From: an uncultured Bacilli bacterium
GTDB taxonomy: Bacteria; Bacillota_I; Bacilli_A; RF39; UBA660
DNA: 64,000 nt
NCBI GenBank assembly: GCA_934101595.1
Contig: CAKORR010000001.1
Coordinates: forward strand, 310,001-374,000
Direction: 5' to 3'
Below the pieces are notes generated by a model, which was not told where the DNA came from, made no database searches, and saw only the letters and a list, made by a program, of their open reading frames with translations. Both the position numbers and the translations under genes were made by a program. Shown piece by piece: positions 29,101-36,895 of this stretch; position 1 is the stretch's first letter, and every line of letters starts with the position of its first letter.

Positions 29101-29997
29101 GTCACGTCCTAAAGTTAATTGCATTGCACATAATGCTAAGAATCCTAAAATTGTAGTAAAGGAGCTTCCCATAACAGATATAAAGGTTTCTCTAATTGCA
29201 TTAATCATTGCTTTTTCATTATTTTTATATTGTTTCTTTTTATCTTCATAAGAATGATATAAGAAAATAGAAAAGTCTGTTGTTACTCCTAGTTGTAAAA
29301 CTGCTACTAGGGCTTTTGTAATATAGGATATTTGTCCTAAAAAGATATTTGTTCCTAAATTATATACAATTGCAAAACCAATATTTAGCAAAAGTATAAA
29401 TGGCACAACATATGAATCAAGTGATATAGATAACACTAAAATACAAAGTATTACAGCAATCACTATATAAATAGCTATTTCTTTTTCAGATAAGTTCATG
29501 GTATCTAATACCATTGAACTCATTCCACCAAGTAAAGCTTTATCTTTTGTAAGATTTCTTATTTCGCGAACCGCATCAATTGTTTTTTCGCTTGATGTTG
29601 ATTCTTCAAAAGTGATAATTAAAAGATCACTATTATTATTTCTTACATGATTTACGATTTCACTCGGAAAAAAATCAATAGGAATATTTGTACCTACAAT
29701 ATCATAGGCACTAGCCACTTTAGCAACGCCATCGATATCACGGATTTTATTTTCAAGCTTAACAATATCTTTGCTTTTCATACCATCAACTACTGCTATA
29801 GAGTATGAGCCCATGTTAAAATCGTTTGTCAAGGCATTTTGACCTTTTATTGTTTCAATTTCATCTGGCAAATAAACTAATATGTCATAATTTACTTTGG
29901 TTAATTTCATGCCTATAAATGAAACTAGCAAAAGTATCACAGATATAATAATAACTAAATTTTTATGTTTACAAATGAATTCTCCAAATTTGTTCAT
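26176..29997 (-). CDS. MMPL/RND-family exporter fused to an exported coiled-coil protein
   Basis: This long polypeptide of about 1,273 residues begins at MNKFGEFICKHKN (29997), chosen because GGAGGG precedes it. Residues 1-~685 are a two-repeat MMPL/RND transporter with about 12 TM helices and two extracytoplasmic domains. The second part starts at an internal Met (27930) with its own AGAAGGG site and signal peptide (KVITATLIIGALTTSMPLNAFA), then a beta domain and a long Ala/Lys-rich coiled coil. In relatives these parts are commonly separate genes, so this looks like stop-codon loss, and the second protein may also be made alone. It probably exports a lipid or hydrophobic drug. Confidence 0.75.
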   Translation of the reverse strand: MNKFGEFICKHKNLVIIISVILLLVSFIGMKLTKVNYDILVYLPDEIETIKGQNALTNDFNMGSYSIAVVDGMKSKDIVKLENKIRDIDGVAKVASAYDIVGTNIPIDFFPSEIVNHVRNNNSDLLIITFEESTSSEKTIDAVREIRNLTKDKALLGGMSSMVLDTMNLSEKEIAIYIVIAVILCILVLSISLDSYVVPFILLLNIGFAIVYNLGTNIFLGQISYITKALVAVLQLGVTTDFSIFLYHSYEDKKKQYKNNEKAMINAIRETFISVMGSSFTTILGFLALCAMQLTLGRDLGIVMAKGVLLGVVTVLTVFPSLILALDKLIEKTKHKVIVPNFTSLNKFIIKHHVAIFVVFLILLFPIYKANKSVEVYYKLDSSLPDTLESVKANTLLKEEFNIVSPEIILLDANLKNDKVVSLLDEIKKVDGIDFALSFADLKKYGITEDALNSDMVSIFKNDKYQMALINSTYDIATDDLNDQIKVINNIVKKYDKNAIVAGEGPLMKDLVEISDTDFNNVNTYSILCIFFVLLIVLKSISLPALLILVIEFAIFTNMGISYFSGDVLPFIAPIVLGTIQLGATIDYAILLTTNYLEKRRNNVPKEEAMLSVMNYCGVSVLISGMCFFSSTFGVGIYSKIEMIGALCTLISRGALISMVVVIALLPATLLIFDKLIIKTTLNKKKGLNMKNEKKKINKVITATLIIGALTTSMPLNAFALTKSETVYSKINSDGTTKSILVNEHLINDQDKKELADYSTLENILNINSDNTYKKDGEKLTWDASGKDIFYEGTTKKALPINLDVTYKLNGKEMNIEDMLGKSGKVTISLKYINKDKHGSLYTPFVVTVSTLIDGENNSDVTVTNGKVLSNGTKNAVVAIATPGLYESLKVKELKNSDTITISYKTTSFSLASIYQVITPKLIEASDLDIFNKLDTLYSSVDTLQNSMDLINEGANTLKEGSNELKTKLSQSIDSLASDSSDALTSADLKNIDEKTKLTIAKMFDETRKNDISKNAWESTREELENSNDKTVESYVRTSVEEAVKSSVEKAITSYLQKHPEKIQDYQICKASELNETKTEEELKSCNNVSDIDLIINTATESATLSAMKTAKLTSNYIAELVSKKVAAEVAEKTAYEVASAVANKTSKDVANEIKKASTEKVKSSLTTLYNGIDSLDNGISLLSTNLDKFNKEGINKISSLTKEEAKPLTNRVKELVKLSNNYSSFAGKNKNTKGNTKFILVIDSVEAKKEDKKAENTVKKTTFVDRVKNLFK

Positions 29998-30078
29998 TTT
30001 TTGTCCCTCCGACATTATAGTTTATTATTATATAAATATTTTTCCACTAACAAAATCGCAATTTAGTATAATAAGCAA

Positions 30079-30096
30079 CACTTTTTTAAATAAGTG
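30079..30096. promoter_or_regulatory. Possible TetR operator between tetR-like and MMPL genes
   Basis: CACTT and AAGTG form a short inverted repeat around 8 A/T bases in the 174-base divergent intergenic region. The match is short and the region AT-rich, so this is tentative. Confidence 0.3.
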
Positions 30097-30171
30097 CAGT
30101 TAAATAATAAACATTTTGTATAATATCTTTTCTTTTGTGGTGTTTTGTGCTATTCTTTATCTGGTGATATT

Positions 30172-30738
30172 ATGACTAATAAAAATGACTTAAGAGTTAT
30201 AAAAACTAATAAAGCACTATTTAATGCCTTATTAGATTTAATGAAAGAAAAAACATTTGAAGAAATAAAAATATCAGATGTCTGTTCTAAAGCGTTAATT
30301 AATCGCTCAACCTTTTATGCACATTATAATGATAAATATGAATTATTAGTTGAACTAATTGATGAATTAAAAAGTAATCTTTTGGCAGCACTTCAAAAAA
30401 ACGAAAACGAGATTAATACTAAAGAATACTTTATGGCTATGCTCGAATTACTAATGAATCACATTGATGAAAAAAGAAATATTTATACAGCAATTTTAGT
30501 AAATAATCGTAATAGTATACTTATGGATATTTTAATTGACGTTGCTAATAAAGATATAAACGAAAGAATCCAAAGTGATAAAGAAAATATCTCTGCCAAT
30601 ATTCCTAGTGATATTATTACTAAATTTTATCTAGGAGCTATAATAAGCATTGGTATGGAATGGCTTACCAATAATAACAAATATTCAAAAGGTGAGCTTT
30701 TAAATTATTTCAAAGTATTAATTCCTGATAAAATATAA
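30172..30738 (+). CDS. TetR/AcrR-family regulator
   Basis: 188 residues. The N-terminal helix-turn-helix reads FEEIKISDVCSKALINRSTF then YAHYNDKYELL, the classic TetR pattern with R-S-T-F-Y-x-H-Y. The ligand domain follows. The start is placed at MTNKNDLRV (30172), since TGGTGAT lies just upstream; a longer in-frame start at 30145 would include that site. It is divergent from the MMPL exporter, the usual arrangement for a repressor that senses the exporter's substrate. Confidence 0.85.
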   Translation: MTNKNDLRVIKTNKALFNALLDLMKEKTFEEIKISDVCSKALINRSTFYAHYNDKYELLVELIDELKSNLLAALQKNENEINTKEYFMAMLELLMNHIDEKRNIYTAILVNNRNSILMDILIDVANKDINERIQSDKENISANIPSDIITKFYLGAIISIGMEWLTNNNKYSKGELLNYFKVLIPDKI

Positions 30739-30763
30739 AAAAATTGCTTTATTGGCAATTTTT
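30739..30763. terminator. Bidirectional terminator after the TetR gene
   Basis: AAAAATTGC pairs with GCAATTTTT between convergent genes, with A/T tracts on both sides. Confidence 0.8.
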
Positions 30764-31708
30764 TTATTCATTAAAATCTTTTATTTCCTCTTCGAAACAA
30801 TCTTTATAATTATATTCGACGTATTTTTTATTTCTGTTAATAAACGTGTCACTAATAGGTATTAATGTATAATCCTTTAAAACAACGTATTTATATGTAA
30901 ATGTTAAAACATCATCATAATATTTAGTAAGCATACTCATTTTTAGTGTAGCACTTGTTCTTTCACCATTTTTATAGTAATCAACCACTTCATAAAACGC
31001 TTTATCAGTTCTTATGATTCTATCATTATAGACATTTAGGATTTTTTCGCCTTCATAATTACCTTCTATTTTAGTTTTAGTAAAAGGATAAAAATTTTTA
31101 TCAAATCCTTCATATGGAATAGTTAATTTATAAATAATGTTATCTTTAACCATGTGTAAATTAAATATTAAATCATAATCTAATTTTTCTCCATAAGTCT
31201 CTTCACTGTAAGAAGGATAGAATTTCCTAAGCTCATATTGAGCACTGTTAAACATTGTAAATCCAGCTTCAATTTTGTTATCAACATTAGTGTCATAAAT
31301 TGAATAATATACATCATCATTAGTAATAAAACGAATATCCGGTCCATAAGGAATACCAATATTAACTATTTTTAAATCCTCAGGTATATCTAAAACCTTT
31401 TTATAACTTAATTCGCCCGTTTCAAGTTTCTTAGGATCAAATATATAAGCTTTATTATTACTTATAAATGTATATTCATTAAAGTATGTGTTTTCAGTTA
31501 ATACTTCACCACCAAGAAACTTTTTATAATCCTCTTTTTTCTTTCCACTATTACTAGCTGCTTCTTCAATTAAAGATGTCTTTTTATCATTAGCTTTCTT
31601 GGTATCTACATCGCTACCATTTTTTTTATTTAAAAACAATACACCCATTATTATTAATATTAAAATTATAAATGCGCTAATAATATAAATGATTTTTTTG
31701 TTTTTCAT
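30764..31708 (-). CDS. Uncharacterised membrane-anchored protein of the element
   Basis: 314 residues, no family recognised. One N-terminal TM (about 4-25) is followed by a charged linker and an extracytoplasmic domain rich in beta strands and aromatic residues (for example FNEYTFISNNKAYIFDPKK), with a pattern suggestive of repeated beta units. It lies 7 bases after the other anchored protein, so the two are one operon inside the element. No link to conjugation or immunity proteins could be made. Confidence 0.55.
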   Translation of the reverse strand: MKNKKIIYIISAFIILILIIMGVLFLNKKNGSDVDTKKANDKKTSLIEEAASNSGKKKEDYKKFLGGEVLTENTYFNEYTFISNNKAYIFDPKKLETGELSYKKVLDIPEDLKIVNIGIPYGPDIRFITNDDVYYSIYDTNVDNKIEAGFTMFNSAQYELRKFYPSYSEETYGEKLDYDLIFNLHMVKDNIIYKLTIPYEGFDKNFYPFTKTKIEGNYEGEKILNVYNDRIIRTDKAFYEVVDYYKNGERTSATLKMSMLTKYYDDVLTFTYKYVVLKDYTLIPISDTFINRNKKYVEYNYKDCFEEEIKDFNE

Positions 31709-31715
31709 CTTTCAC

Positions 31716-32825
31716 CTATTTTTCAATATATCCACTGGTTTTTTTAGTATACATATCATCTGTTATAGATTTGAATCTCTTACCATCATAATCATCAGTA
31801 AATCCATTGTAAGCTTTATATATTTCATTGGTTTCAGTATCATATACTCTTTCATATCCAAGTGTTGCATCACTTTGTTTTTGGCTCATTATATCATAAG
31901 AAGCACTTCTTTTTTCCCATGAATCCATTATGCCGTCAGATATCTCATTACAAATTTTACGAATGTTTTGGAAGTTTTTCATAACTGCATCTTCTTGAGC
32001 ATTAAAGCCATTTAAGAATGCATCAGTAAACTCTAATGATGACGCAATAGTATTAAGGGTTTCTTCCCAATCCACAAATTCATCTTTTGGGGCAGTAAAG
32101 AAAATAGCGTCATAAACATTTAAAAAGTAAATATCTATTTTTTTGCCAGACATAATATTTTCGTTAACATAATAAGGTCCTGCGTCATAAACATAAGCTG
32201 TAAATACTCCTTCAGCCTCTTTTCCAGATGCATCCAAAAATGAAGCTCTTAAAACATCTCCTCCAAATAATCCTTTACCTAAATTTTCAATAACCGTAAA
32301 ATCAGTTAGGGTTGGGAAGGTAAATGTGGCAGTATTATTTAAAGGACCCATATCATTAAATATTTTATAAAACCCTTCAGTGTCTTTTGAGGCAATTACT
32401 GATGTTTTTGCAAATATACTATTAGGGTAATATTTTTGTTGCCATTTTTTAGCATCTTCAGATTTATTATAACCTTCACTCTTCAAATTGAAGAAAAATT
32501 GATATGTAGGATTTTCTGGATTATAAACTCTAAGATTGTAATGTATGTAATCACCTAATGTTTCAACTTTCCAACCTTTAGGAATTTTAATTTTGATATT
32601 ATTATCACTATAATCCTCTAAAGTAACTTTGCTAGCCTCATTAGCAACTATCTTTATTTTTTCTTTCGAATCATAAATAACACGATCTTTGCCATTATTC
32701 TTTTTAGAATTTTTTTGACCATTAAAAACTAATACTAAAGTTATTGCGACAATTGCTATTACAATTAATCCAATAATATATATTTTTTGCTTAGGCACTT
32801 CTTTTGCTTTTTCACTTTTTTTCAT
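31716..32825 (-). CDS. Uncharacterised membrane-anchored protein of the element
   Basis: No family recognised. The start is set at MKKSEKAKEVPKQ (32825) because GAGGATGG lies upstream and the longer frame would include it. The 369 residues have one TM (about 16-36), then a soluble domain that contains KIKIPKGWKVETLGD, similar in style to PsbP/Mog1-like domains found in surface lipoproteins. The C-terminal part has a helical segment and a Tyr-rich end. First gene of a two-gene operon with the 314-residue protein. Confidence 0.55.
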   Translation of the reverse strand: MKKSEKAKEVPKQKIYIIGLIVIAIVAITLVLVFNGQKNSKKNNGKDRVIYDSKEKIKIVANEASKVTLEDYSDNNIKIKIPKGWKVETLGDYIHYNLRVYNPENPTYQFFFNLKSEGYNKSEDAKKWQQKYYPNSIFAKTSVIASKDTEGFYKIFNDMGPLNNTATFTFPTLTDFTVIENLGKGLFGGDVLRASFLDASGKEAEGVFTAYVYDAGPYYVNENIMSGKKIDIYFLNVYDAIFFTAPKDEFVDWEETLNTIASSLEFTDAFLNGFNAQEDAVMKNFQNIRKICNEISDGIMDSWEKRSASYDIMSQKQSDATLGYERVYDTETNEIYKAYNGFTDDYDGKRFKSITDDMYTKKTSGYIEK

Positions 32826-32949
32826 AAATTTACCATCCTCTATTATCATTATAGATTAAAAAATAAAACTTATCAATTAAATTATATAATTTTGCTATTA
32901 TGTTTTTTTTATATTATGAAACATAGAGTTAATTAAAGGGGTGATATAA

Positions 32950-33060
32950 ATAAAGCCTACATATAAAGTGATTGATTTATACTCCAATCTTGATAGTAAG
33001 ATTAAAGAAATGGTCAATAATTATCTATCTATAATTTTATTATCAAAAGATAAATTTTAA
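32950..33060 (+). CDS. 36-residue leader ORF with ATA start before the recombinase
   Basis: The frame opens directly after an in-frame TAA (32947-32949). AAGGGGTGAT (32936-32945) is well placed for initiation at ATA (32950). The peptide reads KPTYKVIDLYSNLDSKIKEM after the first residue and ends SKDKF. No ATG, GTG or TTG could start the full frame; an internal ATG at codon 21 would leave 16 residues. Its TAA touches the recombinase ribosome binding site (TAATGAGGTGAT), so translation is probably coupled. It could be a small control protein or a translated leader. Confidence 0.45.
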   Translation: MKPTYKVIDLYSNLDSKIKEMVNNYLSIILLSKDKF

Positions 33061-33072
33061 TGAGGTGATATT

Positions 33073-34650
33073 ATAAAAGATTATTTACGAGTTGGCATCT
33101 ACTTAAGACTCTCTCAGGAAGATAAAGATAAAGATTTATTTAAAGATAGTGAATCAATAAAGAATCAAAGGAATATGCTTTTGGATTATATTAATAGCCA
33201 TCCTACGTTCAAACTTGTAGATGAGTATAAAGATGAAGATTTATCCGGTGCAGGAACATACAGGCCTGAATTTGAACGTCTTATTAAAGATTGTGAGCAA
33301 AAAAAGCTTGATGTTGTTTTATCAAAAAGCCAGTCAAGATTTTCAAGAGACATGGAGATTGTTGAAAAGTATATCAACAACAAATTCCTCGAATGGAACA
33401 TTAGATTTATTGGAATAAGTGATAATGCTGATACGTTTAATAGCGGTAATAAAAAAGCAAGGCAAATAAATGGCTTGGTTAATGAATGGTATCTAGAAGA
33501 TATATCTGCTAATATCCGCAGTGCTCTAAATTCAAAAATGAAAAATGGAGAGTTTGTCTCCCCATTTGCTCCTTATGGTTACAAAGTATCGCCTAACAAT
33601 ACTAATCAATTAATAATCGATGAAGAAGCTTCTTTGATTGTTAAAAAAATTTTTAAATTATATCTTTTAGGAAATGGTTTTTCAAAAATTGCTAGTATCT
33701 TAAACCAAAAAAACATTGCATCCCCTTCACTATATAAGTATAAAAAAGGCATTAAGCTTAATATTATAAGTAATAAAAAGCGCGAAGATATAAAATGGAA
33801 CGCGAATGCTATTAAAACAATTCTTACCAATGAAATATATTTAGGAAACTTAGTGCAAGGAAAACGCACTACAATTAGTTATAAAAATCATAAAATTATT
33901 AAAAAAGAAGCACACACATGGATTAAAAGAGAAAAAACACATGAGGCAATAATTGAAAAAAATATTTTTAATAAAGTTAATGAAAATATAAAAAAGCGGT
34001 CTCGTTCTTTGAAGAAAACAGGAGAAATTCATATTTTCTCTAAAAAAGTTATGTGTTTAGAATGTAAAGAATACATGCATAAAAAATGTTCAAAAAACCA
34101 TGCGTACATGATTTGTAAAAACTATAAGAATGATCCTAAGTTATGCCAAAATAAGAGTGGCATACGTTATGACTACTTAGAAGAAACAATTTTAAAAAAA
34201 ATTAATGATTTAATTATAAAATATTTTGATAAAGAAATGCTTTATAGTTATTTAAAAAATGATAAAGGAAATGAAAAAAAGTTAAAGTGCCTAATGCATC
34301 AAAAGCAAGTTTTAAACATAGATCAAGAAAAAAATAACACTTACTTAAAAAAATTGTATGAAAAACATATAAATAGACTTTATAGCGATGAAGAATTCAA
34401 CAAATTAACAAATATGTATAGAGAAAGTGAGCGCGACATAAAAAATAGAATAGAAAATATAACTAATAAAATCAATGAATGCAACAACTATAACGATAAC
34501 ATTAAAAACATTTTAGAGTGTTTTAACAAGGAAAAGAAAATTGGCTTTTTGAATAAATTAATTGTAGATTTATTCGTTGAAAAAATTTTTGTAGGAGCAA
34601 TTGATGAAAAAACAAATACTCGAATTATAAAAATCAAATGGAATTTATAA
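33073..34650 (+). CDS. Large serine recombinase, apparent ATA start
   Basis: Site-specific integrase/excisionase of the TndX-like type, 525 residues if read from ATA at 33073. The catalytic Ser lies in GIYLRLSQED (codon 33112-33114). Downstream are the resolvase-core SRFSRD motif, a recombinase domain (about 165-290), a zinc ribbon with CLEC (about 330) and later Cys residues, and a C-terminal coiled coil. GAGGTGAT (33062-33069) and ATT precede ATA exactly as they precede ATG in yebC. The first ATG (33175) is downstream of the catalytic Ser, so starting there would give a dead enzyme. Confidence 0.85.
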   Translation: MKDYLRVGIYLRLSQEDKDKDLFKDSESIKNQRNMLLDYINSHPTFKLVDEYKDEDLSGAGTYRPEFERLIKDCEQKKLDVVLSKSQSRFSRDMEIVEKYINNKFLEWNIRFIGISDNADTFNSGNKKARQINGLVNEWYLEDISANIRSALNSKMKNGEFVSPFAPYGYKVSPNNTNQLIIDEEASLIVKKIFKLYLLGNGFSKIASILNQKNIASPSLYKYKKGIKLNIISNKKREDIKWNANAIKTILTNEIYLGNLVQGKRTTISYKNHKIIKKEAHTWIKREKTHEAIIEKNIFNKVNENIKKRSRSLKKTGEIHIFSKKVMCLECKEYMHKKCSKNHAYMICKNYKNDPKLCQNKSGIRYDYLEETILKKINDLIIKYFDKEMLYSYLKNDKGNEKKLKCLMHQKQVLNIDQEKNNTYLKKLYEKHINRLYSDEEFNKLTNMYRESERDIKNRIENITNKINECNNYNDNIKNILECFNKEKKIGFLNKLIVDLFVEKIFVGAIDEKTNTRIIKIKWNL

Positions 34651-34653
34651 AAA

Positions 34654-34675
34654 TGTTCTTATAATATTCAAAGAG
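34654..34675 (-). repeat. Right inverted arm of the element
   Basis: Its reverse complement begins CTCTTTGAATATTATAAG and matches the left arm at 18 of 22 positions. It starts 3 bases after the recombinase stop codon. Confidence 0.7.
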
Positions 34676-34677
34676 TT
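34669..34677 (+). repeat. attR core of the integrated element
   Basis: CAAAGAGTT, the second copy of the core; GT at 34675-34676 is the likely crossover dinucleotide. Confidence 0.8.
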
Positions 34678-35010
34678 GCTTTAATAAGAACACTCGCCAT
34701 TAATCCAGATATCTTGTTTTTAGACGAACCATTCAGTGCTTTAGATTATCAAACACGTTTATCAGTTAGCGACGATGTTTATCAAATTATAAAAAAAGAG
34801 AAAAAAACAGTCATAATGATAACTCATGACATTGCCGAAGCCATTAGTTTAGCTGATAGAATAGTCATCTTATCTAAAAGGCCTGGAAAAATAAAAAAAA
34901 TATACAATATTGAACTAACTAACAAATCAACACCAATAAATAATCGTAATACTAAAGAATTTCCAATTATCTACAACCAAATCTGGAAGGACTTAGATAT
35001 AAATGTCTGA
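34675..35010 (+). pseudogene. 3' fragment of the interrupted importer ATPase gene
   Basis: It codes for residues 136-246 of the split SsuB/TauB-type ATPase: VALIRTLAIN, Walker B ILFLDEPFSALD, the H-loop MITHDIAEA and the family C-terminus. It has no proper start of its own; a TTG at 34714 is an internal Leu codon. It is in the same frame as the 5' fragment, has no internal stop, and overlaps the permease start by 8 bases. This preservation suggests recent insertion or periodic excision. Confidence 0.9.
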
Positions 35011-35788
35011 AGCTCAAAAAGAATATTTAAAAAAGAGAAAAATAGAAAAAGCATTAATATTTTTAGTTCAAGTATTACTTGTTGTTTTATTTTTCTTTAC
35101 GTGGGAATTTTTAGCAAAAAAAGGCATTATAAATACGTTTATATATTCAAGTCCATCAAGAATTATTAAAACTATTGGCAATTTAGTTAATAGTGGAAAT
35201 TTCTTCAAACATATATTTCAAACAGTTTATGAAGTGATTATTTCCTTTGTATTAGGTGGAATCATGGGATTCATACTAGCAATTATTTTATATGAATTTA
35301 AATATTTAGCTAAAATAATGGATCCTTTCTTAGTTCTTTTAAACTCAATGCCAAAAGTTGCTCTAGGGCCATTAATTATAATAATCGCTGGAGCAAATAT
35401 AAAAAGTGTTATCGTAATGGCTCTACTTATAAATCTTATTATAACTTTAACTACTATTTATAACGGACTTATAAGTACGCCTTCAAATGAAATAAAGCTT
35501 TTAAAATCTTTTAAAGCAAGTAAGATACAAATACTTTATAAGCTTGTCATTCCACATAGTTTTAACACCATAATAACTTCCCTAAAGTTAAATATTTCAA
35601 TGACTTTAATTGGAGTAATTATGGGTGAATTCCTAGTTAGTAAGCAGGGTATAGGATACCTAATTATATATGGAACACAAGTTTTTGATTTAGATTTAGT
35701 GATGAGTGGTATATTTATATTGCTCATAATATCATTTCTATTATATGAAATTGTATTCTTAATAGAAAAAAAATTAATAAAGAATTAA
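35003..35788 (+). CDS. NitT/TauT-type ABC importer permease
   Basis: 261 residues with six TM helices. The cytoplasmic ATPase-coupling loop near residues 165-185 (LLKSFKASKIQILYKLVIPH) fits the E-A-A family motif. The SsuC/TauC-like pattern includes LLNSMPKVALGPLIII. It should pair with the binding protein at 24738 and the split ATPase. With the element in place its own transcription probably relies on a promoter within or near the right end. The substrate is unknown. Confidence 0.85.
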   Translation: MSEAQKEYLKKRKIEKALIFLVQVLLVVLFFFTWEFLAKKGIINTFIYSSPSRIIKTIGNLVNSGNFFKHIFQTVYEVIISFVLGGIMGFILAIILYEFKYLAKIMDPFLVLLNSMPKVALGPLIIIIAGANIKSVIVMALLINLIITLTTIYNGLISTPSNEIKLLKSFKASKIQILYKLVIPHSFNTIITSLKLNISMTLIGVIMGEFLVSKQGIGYLIIYGTQVFDLDLVMSGIFILLIISFLLYEIVFLIEKKLIKN

Positions 35789-35808
35789 CCATATCTTGGT
35801 TAATTCTT
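35780..35808. terminator. Bidirectional terminator between permease and sua5
   Basis: AAGAATTAACC pairs perfectly with GGTTAATTCTT around a 7-base loop between convergent genes. Confidence 0.8.
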
Positions 35809-36836
35809 TATAGTTCAATATAATTATGAGAGCAGGCTCTTATAAGTCTATTCATAATAGCTATCCCTAAGCCTTCTTTTTTTACGCCCTCAATAATAAC
35901 TAAATCATAAACGGTTTTATCCGCCTCACGCAAGGCATGAAAAATATTATGAGACATATCCACTAAAGTTTTTCCCAAATCATAGACTTCGTCGCCAAAA
36001 AATTTAACATTATCATGCCTGCAAATTACTAACACTCTTTTTTCTTTTTTTATTTTATTAACTTCTTTAATAAATTTATTATTATCTTCGCTATAAATAA
36101 GTAAACATTTTATTTTTGGAGCATAATGTTTGTATTTCATTCCTGGTGAACGGACTAATTCGCCTTTTTTTATGCTATGAAATAAATTCTTATCAAGTTT
36201 TACTTTGAAGCCGTAGTTCATAAAATCTTCTGGAGTAATTTTACCAGGTCTTAAAATATTTACAACATCATCAACTACTCTTATAACAGTGGACTCAAGT
36301 CCAATCGTAGTTGGCCCTCCATCAATTATACAATCTACGTTATCCTTTAGTTCATCTATTATATCTAAAATATCAGTTCCAGAAGGACGCCCAGATATAT
36401 TAGCAGATGGTGCTGCAATTGGCGTATTAGCGTATTTAATTAACTCATGAGCAATTTTATTACTAGGCATTCTTACTCCAACTGTATCTAAACCACCACT
36501 TACGCTACTTGGAACTACTTCCTTTTTAGGTAAAATTATCGTAAGTGGTCCAGGAAAGAACGTTTCCATTAAATCTTTTTCCATGTCACTTATATTTTTT
36601 GCAATCATATCAACCATTTTAAAATCGCTTACATGCAAAATCAAAGGATTATCAGTTGCTCTTTTCTTAGATGCAAAAATCTTTTTTACAGCCTCATCAT
36701 TTAACCCATCAGCACCAATACCGTATACAGTCTCGGTTGGAAACACAACTAAATTACCAGATTTTATCAAATTGCTTGCAAATATGTACTGACTCTTTTT
36801 AGTTTCTTTTTTCATATCTATTATAGTTGCACTCAT
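35808..36836 (-). CDS. sua5: Threonylcarbamoyl-AMP synthase (Sua5 type)
   Basis: It makes threonylcarbamoyl-AMP for the t6A37 modification of ANN-decoding tRNAs. The YrdC domain shows the K-x-R segment ASKKRATDNPLILHV, the FPTETVYGIGADG start and TPIAAPSANISGRPSGT. The ~120-residue C-terminal Sua5 domain follows PGMKYKHYAPK. Total about 342 residues, the long Sua5 form rather than short TsaC. The ATG at 36836 fits the AAGGG site better than the GTG at 36845. Single gene, convergent with the importer permease. Confidence 0.9.
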   Translation of the reverse strand: MSATIIDMKKETKKSQYIFASNLIKSGNLVVFPTETVYGIGADGLNDEAVKKIFASKKRATDNPLILHVSDFKMVDMIAKNISDMEKDLMETFFPGPLTIILPKKEVVPSSVSGGLDTVGVRMPSNKIAHELIKYANTPIAAPSANISGRPSGTDILDIIDELKDNVDCIIDGGPTTIGLESTVIRVVDDVVNILRPGKITPEDFMNYGFKVKLDKNLFHSIKKGELVRSPGMKYKHYAPKIKCLLIYSEDNNKFIKEVNKIKKEKRVLVICRHDNVKFFGDEVYDLGKTLVDMSHNIFHALREADKTVYDLVIIEGVKKEGLGIAIMNRLIRACSHNYIEL

Positions 36837-36870
36837 ATTTATCACTACCCTTATAATACAATAAAATCAC

Positions 36871-36895
36871 AAAAAAAGTTACAATTTTGTAACTT
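36871..36895 (-). terminator. Terminator of secE-nusG
   Basis: AAGTTACAA pairs with TTGTAACTT around a 2-base loop, followed by seven T on the minus strand. Confidence 0.8.

Larger units (their letters stand above)
26122..34675 (+). mobile_element. 8,553-bp serine-recombinase integrative element with transporter cargo
   Basis: Boundaries are defined by the split ATPase gene, the 9-bp direct repeat CAAAGAGTT and matching inverted arms just inside each end (26123-26144 and 34654-34675; 18 of 22 positions identical by eye). Contents from left to right: an MMPL/RND-type exporter (minus), a TetR regulator (plus), two membrane-anchored proteins (minus), a 36-residue ORF and the large serine recombinase (plus). 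There are no conjugation, replication or phage structural genes, so it is not self-transmissible as seen. It may move by circular excision and a helper, or by chance uptake. Confidence 0.85.

Noticed and set aside
33175..34650. Recombinase starting at the first ATG (33175)
   Set aside because: This would remove the YLRLS catalytic serine and the strand before it; the upstream frame is open, has a strong ribosome binding site and reads as a normal recombinase N-terminus from ATA.
34714..35010. Independent small ATPase gene starting at TTG
   Set aside because: The TTG is an internal Leu codon of the split ATPase; there is no ribosome binding site, and the fragment joins the 5' part exactly at the core repeat.
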